A DNA stretch of 64,000 bases. It comes from Nymphaea colorata. Lineage: Eukaryota > Streptophyta > Magnoliopsida > Nymphaeales > Nymphaeaceae. Both the position numbers and the translations under genes were made by a program. The stretch covers positions 10,042,802-10,106,801 of the forward strand of contig NC_045145.1 of NCBI RefSeq assembly GCF_008831285.2. The letters are read 5' to 3'. Position 1 is the stretch's first letter, and the number at the start of each line of letters is the position of its first letter. The notes under the pieces are model-generated. The model did not search any database. It saw nothing but the letters and a program-made list of their open reading frames with translations, and was not told the DNA's origin. This document shows, piece after piece, positions 11,806 through 23,634 of the stretch.

Positions 11806-14800
11806 CCCAATTCATATTTTTCATATAGAAATCTCTGATCAATGGTATAACAAGATCCATTTTGCATCATATCTAACTGATTCCTTGGTTCGGACCAAAG
11901 AAGCAATGTCACTAGATCATTATCAAATTGACTGCATTCTGTCTGTGAATATCCCACCAGAGTGCTTTTTAATAGGCCATGAACTAGATCAGAATCATTC
12001 TCAACGAATCCATAAGAAGTGATCCAATTTTGTTCATCGGGTCCCCAAAGATCTTGAGTGACCGATCTGGCAGAACAACTCAAAAGATAAAGAAGTATTG
12101 TTAATATTTTCATGCTCATTCCAAGTTCGAAGTACCATTTGGACAAACAAGAATCCTCTTCCTTACATGATTTCTTCTTCATATAGATAGATATAGGATC
12201 TATGGAGTAATTACTTAGAAGTACATTTTGTACAACAGCCCTTCCTATCTGATAGGATCTCATGATACTGAATGGATCTTACCTGGGATCGCAAATTCCA
12301 AGTTTGTCTATGAAGAGTTGATCTAATTGTATTAGTGTTTATAATTGATTTCTTTTGTGTTAAGACCTCATTGGTAAAAGCTACAAGATTTCGTGCATTG
12401 GAACCCATGGTTATGGATCTAAATCCATTAGTATGGGTCATTTTCTTTTCCAAGCAGAATCCCCTACTATATGAAAGAATGAAAAAGTGCTTTCGTTGTT
12501 GTGGAATAAGATGCCTTCGTATCTTAATGCATGTATTTGACTTATTCAGAGCTATTAGAGTGGAATCCACTTTTTGGGAAATATGAGTCGAAGCAATAAC
12601 AAGAATATTTCTAGTGGAACATCTTTCATAATTCCTGGGAAGATGGTTCACTAATAGACCGAGGGATAAGTAATTTGACTCATTCAAATACGGATCATGA
12701 ATGTTTGGAATCCATATTATGCAAGGAGACATTGCTTTTGCTAATTCTAATGGAAGGGTGATCTCAAATTGGTCAATTTTTGGTGTCATATACATAGTTA
12801 GCACATTTGGCATAGTTAGCAGCTCCGTATCAAGGTCATCATCGTCACGATGATCAATATTGATATCATCAATAAGATAACCTTTATTGTCATCCAGGAA
12901 CTTGTTCGGAAAATACCATAACAAAGGGCACATAGGAGTTTGTTACTCAGTATTTGACAAAATATGATCGTCCAATTCCTATAAAACCTATCATTAAAAT
13001 ACCCCTAGAAGGGGGTAGGGCTAAGCGGTGCGAAAAGGGTTTTCCATGAGATGGGAAATGAGAACTATTAGCCACACACGGCGTTTGTGAATAAGTAATT
13101 GTTTGATAATGAGCAAGGAATATCCGTCTTTCTGCTAAATAGGATCTATTGAACTCACAATTCATTGGATACCTTTTTTGAATGTCAACTAAGTATCGTA
13201 AGTAAATGGATTCCAGTTGTTCAATCATAACCAGAGTCATTCTTTGATACATGTTCACTATGAGTCAGACTCAATAAGATTTGATCAATCCTTTTTTCTG
13301 TCGTTAAGGTGGAGAACTGAACTAAGAATTCTCTTTCTGCATCATCAATCCAATCACTGTTTGCGACCCATGATTCTATTTGATCATCAAACCAATCATT
13401 GTTCACGTATTTTCTTATCAATGAATAGATCTCTTTACTTGTATGACTTAGATGTCTCATATTTCTTGAAAAAGTGATTGAATTGATGGGATTTGGTATG
13501 ATACTTCTAAGATAGATGATATCGATGAGATTGATATTCAAATCTTTCTTAGAATGTATTGATTTGACCCCATAAGTGGGACCACCACTCGATAGCATGT
13601 TGTCACCAGAAGCAGAACTCTGTATTTCTTCCAGAGAATCTCCTAGTTGATCCAGAGAAACTAGAAAGAATTCTTTAACCAAAAAGAATTCAGTTCGGGT
13701 GGAGGATACCTATCTAGAAGTTTTTGCAACTCAATCATTTATGATGGAATCATCAAAGATTTGATCTCTTCTAACTCTTTCTGTAACTTGATCTTTTCTA
13801 ACTTTGTCTGTAACTCACTAGGGACTCGGTAAATAAAGAGAAGATGCATACGAACTAGATATCTAGCAACAAGAAGAAGGAAAAGGATTGAATAGAGGAA
13901 CTCCTGAGCATTTCGTGATCTCAGATGTCTCCACTTCAATGGAATGGGTGACTCATTATTTCGATGAATCATTTCTTTAAGCAGAAGAAGATTCTGTAAA
14001 CAGTTACTCGAAATCTCACTAATCAGATTCCATCGTGGAAGAATTGTCCACAATGGAATGTGAAGAATTGACCATGGTATATCTGATCCATGCATAATAT
14101 CATAAAAAAAGGATACAAATTTGTGACTTCTACATAGTATCGGCAATGGGTCTGAAAAAGTATTTAAAAGGATGAAATTTAAATATTTGCACCCTGCCGA
14201 AGTAAGGAACCATGGCATATACGTTTGGAACAGATTCCATTTTGAGAGATTTGAAAAAGCACTATCTCATTGAAAGGCTTTATACATCTGTTGTTTCTCA
14301 ACACATTTCTTTAGACAAAGATTCTGTTTTTTTGCTGATGGTAAATCTCTCTCAAAACATGGAGTTTGAATCAAACCTATCTTTGAATTGAAACTGAGAT
14401 ACTGATGCAAGTTCTCCCCTTCTAAATTAGATAGATTCATATCTGAAAGAGGTTGATGATAAGTTGAAAGAGGCTGAGATTTGTACAAGTTATACGTTTT
14501 GTCACCACTGTGTGAAAATCATTAGGTATGAATATGTTAGATACATGTGACTCGATTGGCGAAATAGTATCTCTCTCCAAAAAGACATGTTTTTTTTTTT
14601 ACCGACACACAAGAAAATATCTTGCTGTGGATGAATAAGATATGGAGGAATTGTCCATATGTAAGATCATAATTATTGATACGGGCCTTTTTCGCATAAA
14701 AAAGGAATCTTTTTGTTAGAATAGAAGCAGAAGTGATGTGGATTATTCAATAATCGAAATAGATTTGCTTTATAAAAAGAAGATATCAATGAACTTCTAT

Positions 14801-16490
14801 TTGCATCCCAAAATATTGGTTGGTTTTGGAGTGCTCCAGAAAAATGAGGTTTTTGTTTTGAAAGAGGAAAGAAATGGACTCACCCGTCGGTACGAGGATC
14901 GACCGTTCCCGGCGCCTTTATCGGGGGTAATCAACCCAAGGGCTATGTTTATCATTGATGCATTTCGTTTTAACTTAAACATCTTTTTGATTCTATATGC
15001 GGTGTAGAAAATATTGAAAGTTTGAAGTTTCAAACTTTTGAAAAGGTTCTTGAAGAGTTGCTTGAAAATGTGAAATGTTTTGAGGAAAAAGTGGAACTAG
15101 TAAATATCATTTGAGAAGCTTATGAAATCATTTTGAAATTACTTTAATGTTCTCTTAAGACTTTAAGTAGGTTTGAGATTTTGCTATAATTCGATTACCA
15201 CCTAGCTAGAGCTCCATCCCTTCTTGCTTAAGTTCTTTTGGAGAGGTGCTTGTGATCATAAGTGAAATAAAGTGGGTGAGAATGCATGAATGCATTTACC
15301 CTATATGATTGAAAGAATGTAAAACATTCCTACCACAACATTCATCTAAAGTCATTTCTACCACAACATACATCTAACATTTTTGTTTTTGTAAATATCA
15401 TATATATGAAGGAAAAGTTTTTGAAAATGGATTGGGATTGTAGATCGTCAAGCATGATTCCAACATTGAGCCATTACTTGGTTTGTGGTCTTAATGAAAT
15501 TGGTAAATAGAAAGTTTGTGAGAGGAGAATGTTAAGAAGAATACAAGAGATAAAAGCACTCTTATGAAAAGAAAGAGAGAGATAGAGAAAGACATGCATA
15601 CATGTGTACATACCATAACATATACACATATATGAAAGCTTAAGAGAAAAAGATGTATTGATTTGAAGAAAAAGAGAGATTTTAGAGGAAAAAAAAATAT
15701 CATACGTATATATAGGTATGAGAAATTTTATAAGAGAAGATATTTGTCTTGAAAAGAGGAATAAATATTTGAAAGAGAGGAAATGGAGCACATGTACTTA
15801 CGTATTCATGCACATATGAAAATTTATAAAATGGAAAGTGAAAGCATAGACAGAGAAAGATGGGGGGTCATCATGTTGGCATTAATGTATATAACATGTA
15901 TATACATCCATACCTTCACAAGATTAGAAATCAAGGAAAAACTTAAAATTACCAACTTCAAGTTTAATGTGGGCCGGAGGGGAGCTTGGACTCATGCAAG
16001 AGTTTAAGCTAAGTCCCTAAGGCCATGTTAGAAGGTTTCTTTTGAAAATATTTTGGAAAATATGATTTATATAAACATAGAATGCTATTATTTAGTTTGT
16101 TGTAAGGGATATATTTCTTCCACCGTTGGGTATGGAAGAAAACAAGCAACATAACGAGACACTCGTTAGGGTTCCTAATTGGATGATTAAGAAGGAAATT
16201 AGCGCAAAATGACATGCAAATGCATATTAACATGTACATTTTCGTGAGAGTATATCCCGGGTTGGACAAGTCCCAACCTCAAAAATTAATATAAAATAAA
16301 GAGTCCCCAAACCACACTCTCATTCTCACCATACATTCACATATAAGTAGCAAGCCAAGCAACTATGCATGGATAATATATAGACAACATTCAAGGAAGG
16401 AAAGAGAGAAAGAAGATGATAGAAAGTGCAAGGTTCAATTAGAAGGGACGACATGATGTAACTATGAAATGATATGTCACCTCATATTCT

Positions 16491-17400
16491 CATGTTCCCG
16501 GTGCACTTAAGTACAGCCTCTTGACTCTAAAATAGAGATTGAGAGCTATTTCCTTTGGCCATGGGGAAATAAGAAATAAAGGAAAATAAGAAGAAGCAAA
16601 AGAACAACAAGAATGTATTCATGAAAAGAAAGAACATGATTAAAATGAAAGATCAACTCATGTTTCCATGCTCCCGGTGCACTTGAGCATAGCCTTTTGT
16701 CTCTAAAAAGAGATTGAGTGCTACCTCCTTTAGCCATGGGGAGATGAAGATGAGGAGAAAATGTAGAAAGAAAAACAATACTATATTTAATAAAGGAGAG
16801 CATGATTCAATCATGAAATGAAAGATCCTCTCATCTTTTCATGCTCCCAATGCACTTGAGCATAGCCTCTTGTCTCTAAAAAGAGATTGAGTGCTATCTC
16901 CTTTGGCCATGGGAAGATGAAGATGAGAAAAGAAAATAATAAGAACAAGTCTATATTGAAGAAAGGAAATAATAATAACAACGAGAATATATTCATGAAG
17001 GGAAAGAACAATAACAACACGAATACTTGAAAAGAGCATGATTTAATCATAAAATAAAATATCATCTCATCTTCTCATGCTCCCGGTGCACTTGAGCATA
17101 GCCTCTTGTCTTTAAAAAGAGGTTGAGTGCTATCTCCTTTGGCCATGGAGAGATGAAGATGAGAAGAGAAAATGAAAACAATCTACAAGACTATGTTCAA
17201 GAAAAAGGAATAGCATAATAATAAGAACATGTTAATGAAAAATAACAACAATAAGAATACTTGAAAGAAGCATGATTTAATCATAAAAAAAAATATCATC
17301 TCATCTTCTCATGCTCCCGGCGCACTTAAGCATAGCCTTTTGTCTCTAAAAAGAGGTTGAGTGCTATCTCCTTTGGCCATGAGGAGATGAAGATAAGAAA
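16491..17400. repeat. Five spaced repeats with an 85-bp conserved core
   Basis: A core containing CTCCCGGTGCACTTGAGCAT, then TCTCTAAAAAGAG and CTCCTTTGGCCATGGGGAGA, recurs near 16491, 16671, 16844, 17080 and 17314. Cores are separated by A-rich, variable spacers, giving periods of about 175 and then 235 bp. Each core contains a palindrome-like CTCTAAAAAGAGA. Apparent minus-strand reading frames here only echo the repeat. Confidence 0.88.
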
Positions 17401-17716
17401 AAAAAAAGAAATGAGAGGGATGATGATTACATACCTCTAATGAGAGATCACATAAGGAAGATAAACACCTTCACTTGAAAATCCCTTTTGAGTGTAGCTC
17501 CAAGATGATACCTCCAAGAGGGTTGTAGCTTGCTCCAAGTTGGAGAGGGAAATGGAGAGATGAAGAGGGAGAGAGAGAGAACTCAAGAGAAACTCTAAGT
17601 CTTCAAGTAAGAAAACACTAGAGTTTCTCCTAAGGACCAATCTTGCCCAAGAGGGAGGATATGAGGGGTATTTATAGAGGATTTTGGAGTCAAAACCCAC
17701 AATTTGAATTTTTGAC

Positions 17717-18145
17717 CTAAAAAGACTAAAATCACCCTCCAAAAGGAGATTTTTTGGTCAAAAAGAAGGGCAAATGGGTCTTGTCCACCCAAAAAGACTA
17801 AAATTATCCTCTAAAAGGAGGTTTTTTTGTCAAAAGAAAGGGCAAATGGGTCTTGTCCACCCAAAAAGACTAAAGTTACCCTCTAAAAGGAGGTTTTTTT
17901 GTCAAAAGGAAGGGCAAATGGGTCTTGTCCACCCAAAAAGACTAAAGTTACCCTCTAAAAGGAGGTTTTTTGGTCAAAAAGAATGGCAAATTAGTCTTGT
18001 CCACCCAAAAAGACTAAAGTTACCCTCTAAAAAGAGTTTTTTTGGTCAAAAGGAAGGGCAAATTAGTCTTGTCCACTCAAAAAGACTAAAATTACCCTTT
18101 AAAAGGAGGTTTTTTTGGTTAAAAGGAAGGACAAATTAGTCTTAA
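17717..18145. repeat. 72-bp tandem repeat, six units
   Basis: The word CAAATGGGTCTTGTCC or CAAATTAGTCTTGTCC recurs at 17771, 17843, 17915, 17987, 18059 and 18132. The period is 72 bp, with 73 for the last step. A partial unit precedes the first. Because 72 is divisible by three, the array stays open as a 121-codon frame (17774-18139) of 24-residue repeats. I treat that frame as a by-product, not a gene. Confidence 0.95.
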
Positions 18146-18149
18146 ATGA

Positions 18150-18335
18150 TTGATTTGAATCTGAACTTGGGTTTTGGATCTGAAAGTAGTATTTTGGATT
18201 TAATTTGAATCTGAAAGTAGTATTTTGAAGTTCATTTGGATTTGAAAGTTGTATTTTGGATTTAATTTGGATCTAAAAGTAGTATTTTGGATTTAATTTG
18301 GATCTGAAAGTTGTATTTTAGATTTGAATCTTGTG
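18150..18335. repeat. Short degenerate tandem repeat
   Basis: Variants of the phrase TTTGGATCTGAAAGTAGTATTTTGGATTTAA, always broken by small changes, repeat about five times with a period near 30-36 bp. The array lies just inside the right end of the 3.6-kb insertion. Confidence 0.75.
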
Positions 18336-21300
18336 CCTAAATTTGAATTTCATACTTGGATAAAACATCATAGTCCTTTAGAAAAATTTGGGGTGATTAC
18401 AACTTCTATGAAATGGTTTCATGGGATTCAGCCAATTGTTCCGATCATGGGATATCATTGAGAAATAGAAATCAGTGTTATCAAAGAATTTCCTGCAATT
18501 ATACCTAGTATGGAGTGACTCAATGATCCACTTTGGTATCTTATTGAACAAAAATGTTGATATTGTTCCCCCATTGATCAAGAATTTCGATCTTTGGAAA
18601 GTATCATGATCATCCAATAAGAAGGTTCAATTTATTCAAATGAACGATTTGTACACCTATTGATTCTAACAACTGATTGCAGAGTTGATAATTTGGACCT
18701 TTCAATTCATAGATGTGGATCTCGGACCTATGAATTGATACTCATAAAGAAAAAAGTAAGTGACTTAGACAAAAAGAGAAGTGACTTGGACAAAAAGAAA
18801 TGATGTGACTTAGACAAATCTTGTTTGTCGATAACCTTGGGCCAATCAATTGATTCGATCAAACACCACTTGAAAATGATTCTTCTATTCAAAATGAAAT
18901 GCTGCAACTCCTGGAAATTCTTGCTCACATTGGACCATTTGTATCTATATGCATTAGGATCCCGATTGATGGATCTCTTGGTTCAAGAAATTAGAGGATC
19001 AAACCATTTCTTTTGACTCTTTTTCACATTCGATAAATGTTAGTTAATCATATTTTCATTATAGTTAAATGATTCAGAGTATCATTTCCTATTTGATCCC
19101 TTTGAATTCCATATTTGAAATTGCGATCGGATCTATTCATTAAAAAGAATCTATTTGATAGATTTCTTATGTACCCATAGGTGCTATATTGGATTGAATC
19201 AGATTTCGAATCAATCTATATTGATTCACTGCCTCCATTATGTTGTTGCTAGCAAATACCACTATTTTGGGTTTTGGATATTCCAAACCATTACTGCAGG
19301 AGATTCAGACCCATTTTTTTTATCCTTCGATAAAAAGATTCATTCTCTTCATCAAAAATATGAGGTGGAACCAATAAAGAGTTCTTTTTTTTATTCATCC
19401 CTAGAGTTGAATACCTCATTCAAGATTTTTTTTATCCAACCCGTAGGATCAATAGAAAAGGCAAATCCCTTACAATGCAACGAATCAGGCTCGGTTATTG
19501 ATAAAGTGAATAGATGTACCATTTCTTGAAATCTCTCTTTTGATTCAAAATCATGGTGCAATGTGTATCTCCCTTTGTTCTGATCATGGAATAGATGGAA
19601 TAAATCACAAAATGGGCTTTTGTTCAAGAATGAGATCTGATTAGAACTGTCCATATCCGGTTCATCCTTTGGAACCATATCACATCCCCGATCTGATGAA
19701 ATAGGATGAATTGAGATGTTATTTTGTAAATACGTAATTATCTTGAATATATCAACCATTTTTTTCTTTTCCAATCACCTGGAAGGGACAAAAGAAAAAT
19801 CATCTTGTTGTTTCTTCAACAATTTCTGATCTCTAGTGAACCTCTCAGTAGCATTTGAAACCAAATGAAGTTCTGACCATCTATCAGAGAAAAAAGAATG
19901 AATTGATCTTGTAGGATTCCCAAGAAATTCTTCGATTTTTTCTTGAAATAGATGATTATTCATCTGCTTTTCACATTCTGTGAATAGTCAGGACATTGAG
20001 GAATATCTAGAAGGGTATTTCGAGAATCGATCTGATTCTATCTCTGTTCGTTCCGTTTGAAGAGAAGAAGGATCCCAAAGAATCATTCTTTCTTTTAGTT
20101 GCTGAATCTCTATTTGATTGATCAATATGTGACATTCCAAACTTCTCTGTAGATTGATTAGAAGATCCTTTCAATTGGCTATAATCCATTACTTGAACAA
20201 AAATAGATCTTGTGGAATCATATTGAATATTTGACAATACATTTCATGCCTTGCTAAAAGACTGATCCTTGTTTACCAACCACATATTTTCTAACCAAAT
20301 CAAATTATCTCTCGATACGTTCCTCAAAAAATCTGATTCGTGCTGATTCTTCCCCCAACTAATGCAGAGATCTTGGCGGAATTGCCACATATGAAATTGA
20401 GCACAGTTTTGCAAAGGAATATCCCACTTGTTTCTTGAGAAGAGATGGGAAACATGTTCAATATCATTTGATGGAATAGTTGCCTCAGCTCCTTGTTGTT
20501 TGAGGAAACCCTCCACATCAATTGGTCTTTTTTCACGAAAAGCAGACATGAGATAACAAATCAAGTGTTTCAACTATGATTTCGAATAGCTGTACCGAAT
20601 TCAAATTGATTATGTTTCACTTTTTCCTTGGAGAAACACGATCAAACAATTCCCAACCATTGTCCTTGCAGATTGGATCATCCATATAGGATACCTAAAG
20701 AAACTCTAGATAGTTGATAACTTTCTCTTTGAATGAGATCTCAATTTCGGCTACTGTTTCATTAGATATCTCACAACTAGAATGACTCTTTTTTCTGATC
20801 CAGTTCCTCCACCACCATGAACCCCAGTTAGATTCACACATGATAGATTTTTTAGTTATTGGGATGACCCAAGTACTCTCTTTCAGATCCATGAAAAAAC
20901 TCTCAGAGATCGTTTTCCCTTTTGGAAGATATAGGAGCGAAACAATCAACCTATTGATATTGGGAGACCAAAAAGATTCTTCCAATGTATCCTTTCTGGG
21001 TCCAATGGAATTCATAGGCATAGGAAGAAGCCCCATCAAATAGAGATTTTTTCTTTCGACCATATTTTGATTGTTAATACTCTATATAAGGACTGCTACT
21101 ACAAGCAATACTACACCTTTGATCGTGAAAGTGAAATATTGATTTCTTGTTGAACCCTGTGAATCACGTGAAAGCAGGGCACTCCAAGTTTGGGGGCCAA
21201 GGAGTTTCACAAAACATTCTTGGTGGAAAAAAATGTGAGTGAAAGACACCACTGAATCGAATTTGGTCCATGAATCAAAGAAATAGTGAGAATTCTTGAT

Positions 21301-21441
21301 CTCTCTCAATATCTCTCTCAATTCAAAAATACAGGATTTGAATGGATGTCATTTTATTGATTTCTCCTAAATGAAAGACTATATTTCAATTGAAATCCAC
21401 TTACACAAAGACGGCTTCCGTTGATGACGAGTTTCCGCGAA

Positions 21442-21515
21442 GCATCCATGGCTGAATGGTTAAAGCAGCCAACTCATAATTGGCAAATTTGTAGGCTCAA
21501 TTCCTTCTCGATGCA
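21442..21515 (+). tRNA. trnI-CAU: trnI-CAU, plastid-derived copy
   Basis: The 74-nt sequence begins GCATCCATGGCTGAATGG and has the anticodon region ACTCATAATT. In plastids this CAU anticodon is modified to read isoleucine AUA codons. It lies in native order between ycf2 and rpl23. The acceptor stem has one mismatch (TCGATGC against GCATCCA) and the T stem another, so correct folding is doubtful. Confidence 0.92.
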
Positions 21516-21682
21516 TGTGAATTGGAACATTCAATAATAGAACTGGCTCCATATCAATGGAATCTCATCATCCATAGAATTAATTGGTATATTCATACTA
21601 TAAGAATAAGATAGAAATAGTAGAAATGGTAAGAATTCTAATTCTTATAGATACTGGAACTCATAGGGATGAAAATGGATTT

Positions 21683-21963
21683 ATGGATGGAATTAAATAT
21701 GCAGTATTTACAAAAAAAAGTATTCAGTTATTGGGAAACAATCAATATACTTCTAATGTCGAATAAGGATCAACTAGGACAGAAATAAAGCATTGGATTG
21801 AACTCTTCTTTGGTGTCAAGGTAGTAGCTATGAATAGCCATTAACTCCCAGAAAAGGGTAGAAGAATGGGACCTATTATGCAACATACAATGCATTACAG
21901 ACATATGATCATTATGCTTTAACTGAGTTATTCTATTCCACCTCTTATAGAGAAAAGAACTAA
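21683..21963 (+). pseudogene. rpl23: rpl23 (plastid ribosomal protein L23, NUPT)
   Basis: The gene starts at ATG 21683 with MDGIKYAVF and continues [19 protein letters not shown]-type codon has then become TAA at 21764-21766, so only 27 codons remain open. The rest stays collinear at DNA level, through GAACTCTTCTTTGGTGTCAAG to the end near 21963, where a base loss removes the normal stop. It lies just upstream of rpl2 on the same strand, as in the plastid S10-type operon. In plastids it forms part of the 50S peptide exit region. Confidence 0.92.
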
Positions 21964-21992
21964 AATTAAAAAAAAAACAAATACTTAATTAC

Positions 21993-23192
21993 ATGGCCAT
22001 ACATTTACACAAAACTTCTACCCCTAGAACACACAAAGGAGCCATAGATAGTCAAGCAAAATCCAATCTACGAACAAATTTGATCTATGGACAACATCAT
22101 TGTGGTAATGGTCGTAATGCCAGAGGAATCAATACCGCAAGGCATAAAGGGGGAGGTCATAAGCATCTATACCATAAAATTGATTTTCGACGGAATGCAA
22201 AAGACATATCTGGTAGAATCGTAACTATAGAATACGACCCTAATCAAAATGCATACATTTGTCTCACACTATGGGGATGGTGGGAAGAGATATATTTTAC
22301 ATCCCAGATGGGCTATAATTGGAGATACCATTGTTTCTGGTACAAAAGTTCCTAGATCAATGGGAAATGCCCTACTTTTAGTGTGGTTTGAACTATTGAT
22401 TTACGTAATTGGAAGTAACCAAATAGGTTTACTACAAAACATAAAAATTGATCACTGATCCAATTTGAGTACCTCTATGGGATAGACCTCAACAGAAAAC
22501 TAAAGAGTAACGGCAGTAGGTGATTGCGTTCAGTGGTTCCTCATATAAAATTATTGACTCTAGAGATATGGTAATATGGGAGAAGACAAAATTGTTTGAA
22601 GCATGGATAGAACTGGAAGCACTCCTTGTTTCAATGAGAGAAGGATGGGTTATTCACATTTCATTTGATGGTCAGAGGCGAATTGAAAGCTAAGTAGTGG
22701 TAATTCTAAAGATCCCTCGAGGGAAAAATAGAGATGTCTCCTACGTTACCCGTAATATGTGGAATGTAAGTAGCGACGTAATTTCATAGAGTCATTCGGT
22801 CTGAGTGCTACATGAAGAACATAAGCCAGATGACAGAATGGGGAGACCTAGGATGTAGAAGATCATAGCATGAGTGAGTCGGTAGATTTGGATTCCTATA
22901 TATCCACTCATTTGGTACTTCATTATACGATTCATATAAGATCCATCGGTCTAGATATCATCATCTACATATAGAAAGTCGTATCCTGTGGAAGAAACCT
23001 GTACAGTTTGGGAAGGGGTTTTGATTGATAAAAAAGAAGAATCTACTTCAACTGATATGCCCTTAGGCATGGCCATACATGACACAGAAATAACACTTGG
23101 AAAGGGTGAACAATTAGCTAGAGCAGCAGGTGCTTTAGCGAAACTAATTGCAAAAGAGGGTAAATTGGCCACATTAAGATTACCATCTGGAG
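21993..23192 (+). pseudogene. rpl2: rpl2 (plastid ribosomal protein L2, truncated NUPT copy)
   Basis: Exon 1 runs from ATG 21993 ([13 protein letters not shown]) to about 22380. A 2-bp loss near 22258 shifts the frame. Reading resumes as [21 protein letters not shown] in the next frame. The group II intron starts near 22381 with GTGTGGTTTGAAC, and exon 2 resumes near 23050 with [10 protein letters not shown] and [19 protein letters not shown]. Homology stops near 23192, after LPSG. Most of the C-terminal domain is lost at the junction with the trnH-psbA block. L2 forms part of the peptidyl transferase region in the plastid 50S subunit. Confidence 0.93.
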
Positions 23193-23197
23193 GGTAA

Positions 23198-23215
23198 ATC
23201 GGCCACATCTGCCCC
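23198..23215 (-). pseudogene. trnH-GUG: Possible trnH-GUG 5' scrap
   Basis: Read on the minus strand the bases GGGCAGATGTGGCCGA resemble the 5' end of plastid trnH (GCGGATGTAGCCAAG). The position next to the trnH-psbA spacer fits. The match is only about 15 bases, so this is tentative. Confidence 0.4.
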
Positions 23216-23634
23216 TACTCTGACTCAATTAATAGTCATATCATATTTCGTTTTAGCCTTCATCATAAACTCTTCTTTCTGACTCTCCTTTTCTTTGCAC
23301 TGAGACCGAGAGATAATTATTTATTTGTTATATCCCTTGTTATAAGAGGCCAACCCCATAACACTAACAATCACAATAAAGAAGTCAAACAATTTTGTGG
23401 AATTTATTATAATTATATGAGTTTAGTACATAGTACATAGCGAAAATAGGTCACTATGAACCACACAGCAGAAATGTTGCTTGATTTATTTATTTAGATT
23501 AGATTTTTGTGAAGGAAAGAAATTAGAATGGAATCATCATATGAGTAAAATGTGACTGAATAGAACAGAACAATACCCAGCCAAGAGGTTGGGTATTGTT
23601 CCTTCAATGACTCATATACAATGACATCAAAGTA
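23216..23634. other. trnH-psbA spacer (NUPT)
   Basis: Non-coding AT-rich sequence in the place of the plastid trnH-psbA spacer. I find no rps19 coding sequence in it. The psbA terminator hairpin sits at its right edge. Confidence 0.65.
23568..23601 (-). terminator. psbA 3' stem-loop
   Basis: GAACAATACCCAGCC pairs with GGTTGGGTATTGTTC around a 4-base loop, giving a 15-bp stem with one mismatch. This is the conserved 3'-end hairpin that stabilises plastid psbA mRNA. It lies 33 bp past the psbA stop. Confidence 0.88.

Larger units (their letters stand above)
14801..18400. mobile_element. 3,600-bp insertion in ycf2 with 9-bp target duplication
   Basis: ycf2 is interrupted exactly between 14800 and 18401. 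The 9-bp word AACTTCTAT occurs on both sides (14792-14800 and 18401-18409), where intact ycf2 would have one copy, so this is a target-site duplication. Nine bases is typical of Mutator-like elements. The element starts TTGCATCCCAAAATATT and ends AAATTTGGGGTGATTAC. Read inward, the ends share only a weak match around ATC(A)CCCCAAA, so terminal repeats are doubtful. No transposase is visible. The interior holds three kinds of tandem repeat (five units of about 170-240 bp, six units of 72 bp, and a short WGAATCTGAAAGT-type repeat). I infer a non-autonomous DNA transposon; family assignment is tentative. Confidence 0.8.
11057..21352 (-). pseudogene. ycf2: ycf2 (NUPT), split by a 3.6-kb insertion
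   Basis: The start codon maps to 21350-21352, with [15 protein letters not shown] encoded just after it. The end maps to TAG at 11057-11059 after [11 protein letters not shown]. Between them the whole gene is collinear. Readable stretches include [33 protein letters not shown] with the nucleotide-binding-like [13 protein letters not shown], and [15 protein letters not shown]. Ycf2 is an AAA-type subunit of the chloroplast inner-envelope import motor complex with FtsHi proteins. Here the gene has many frameshifts and stops. The coding parts are 11057-14800 and 18410-21352, about 6.7 kb together, near the usual 6.8-6.9 kb. A perfect 91-bp tandem duplication sits near the 3' end. Confidence 0.97.

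Noticed and set aside
17774-18139. A 121-residue basic repeat protein
   Set aside because: The frame is explained by a 72-bp DNA repeat whose period is divisible by three. No start context or homology supports it.
16491-18145. CRISPR-like array
   Set aside because: Repeats are long and imperfect, spacers vary greatly, and the host is a plant nucleus.
14801-18400. Insertion in ycf2 as a solo LTR
   Set aside because: The ends are TG...CA-like when shifted by one or two bases, but the duplicated target is 9 bp and no 5-bp duplication fits; the interior tandem arrays are also unusual for an LTR.
23216-23634. rps19 between trnH and psbA, as in many monocots
   Set aside because: No rps19 coding sequence could be read in any frame.
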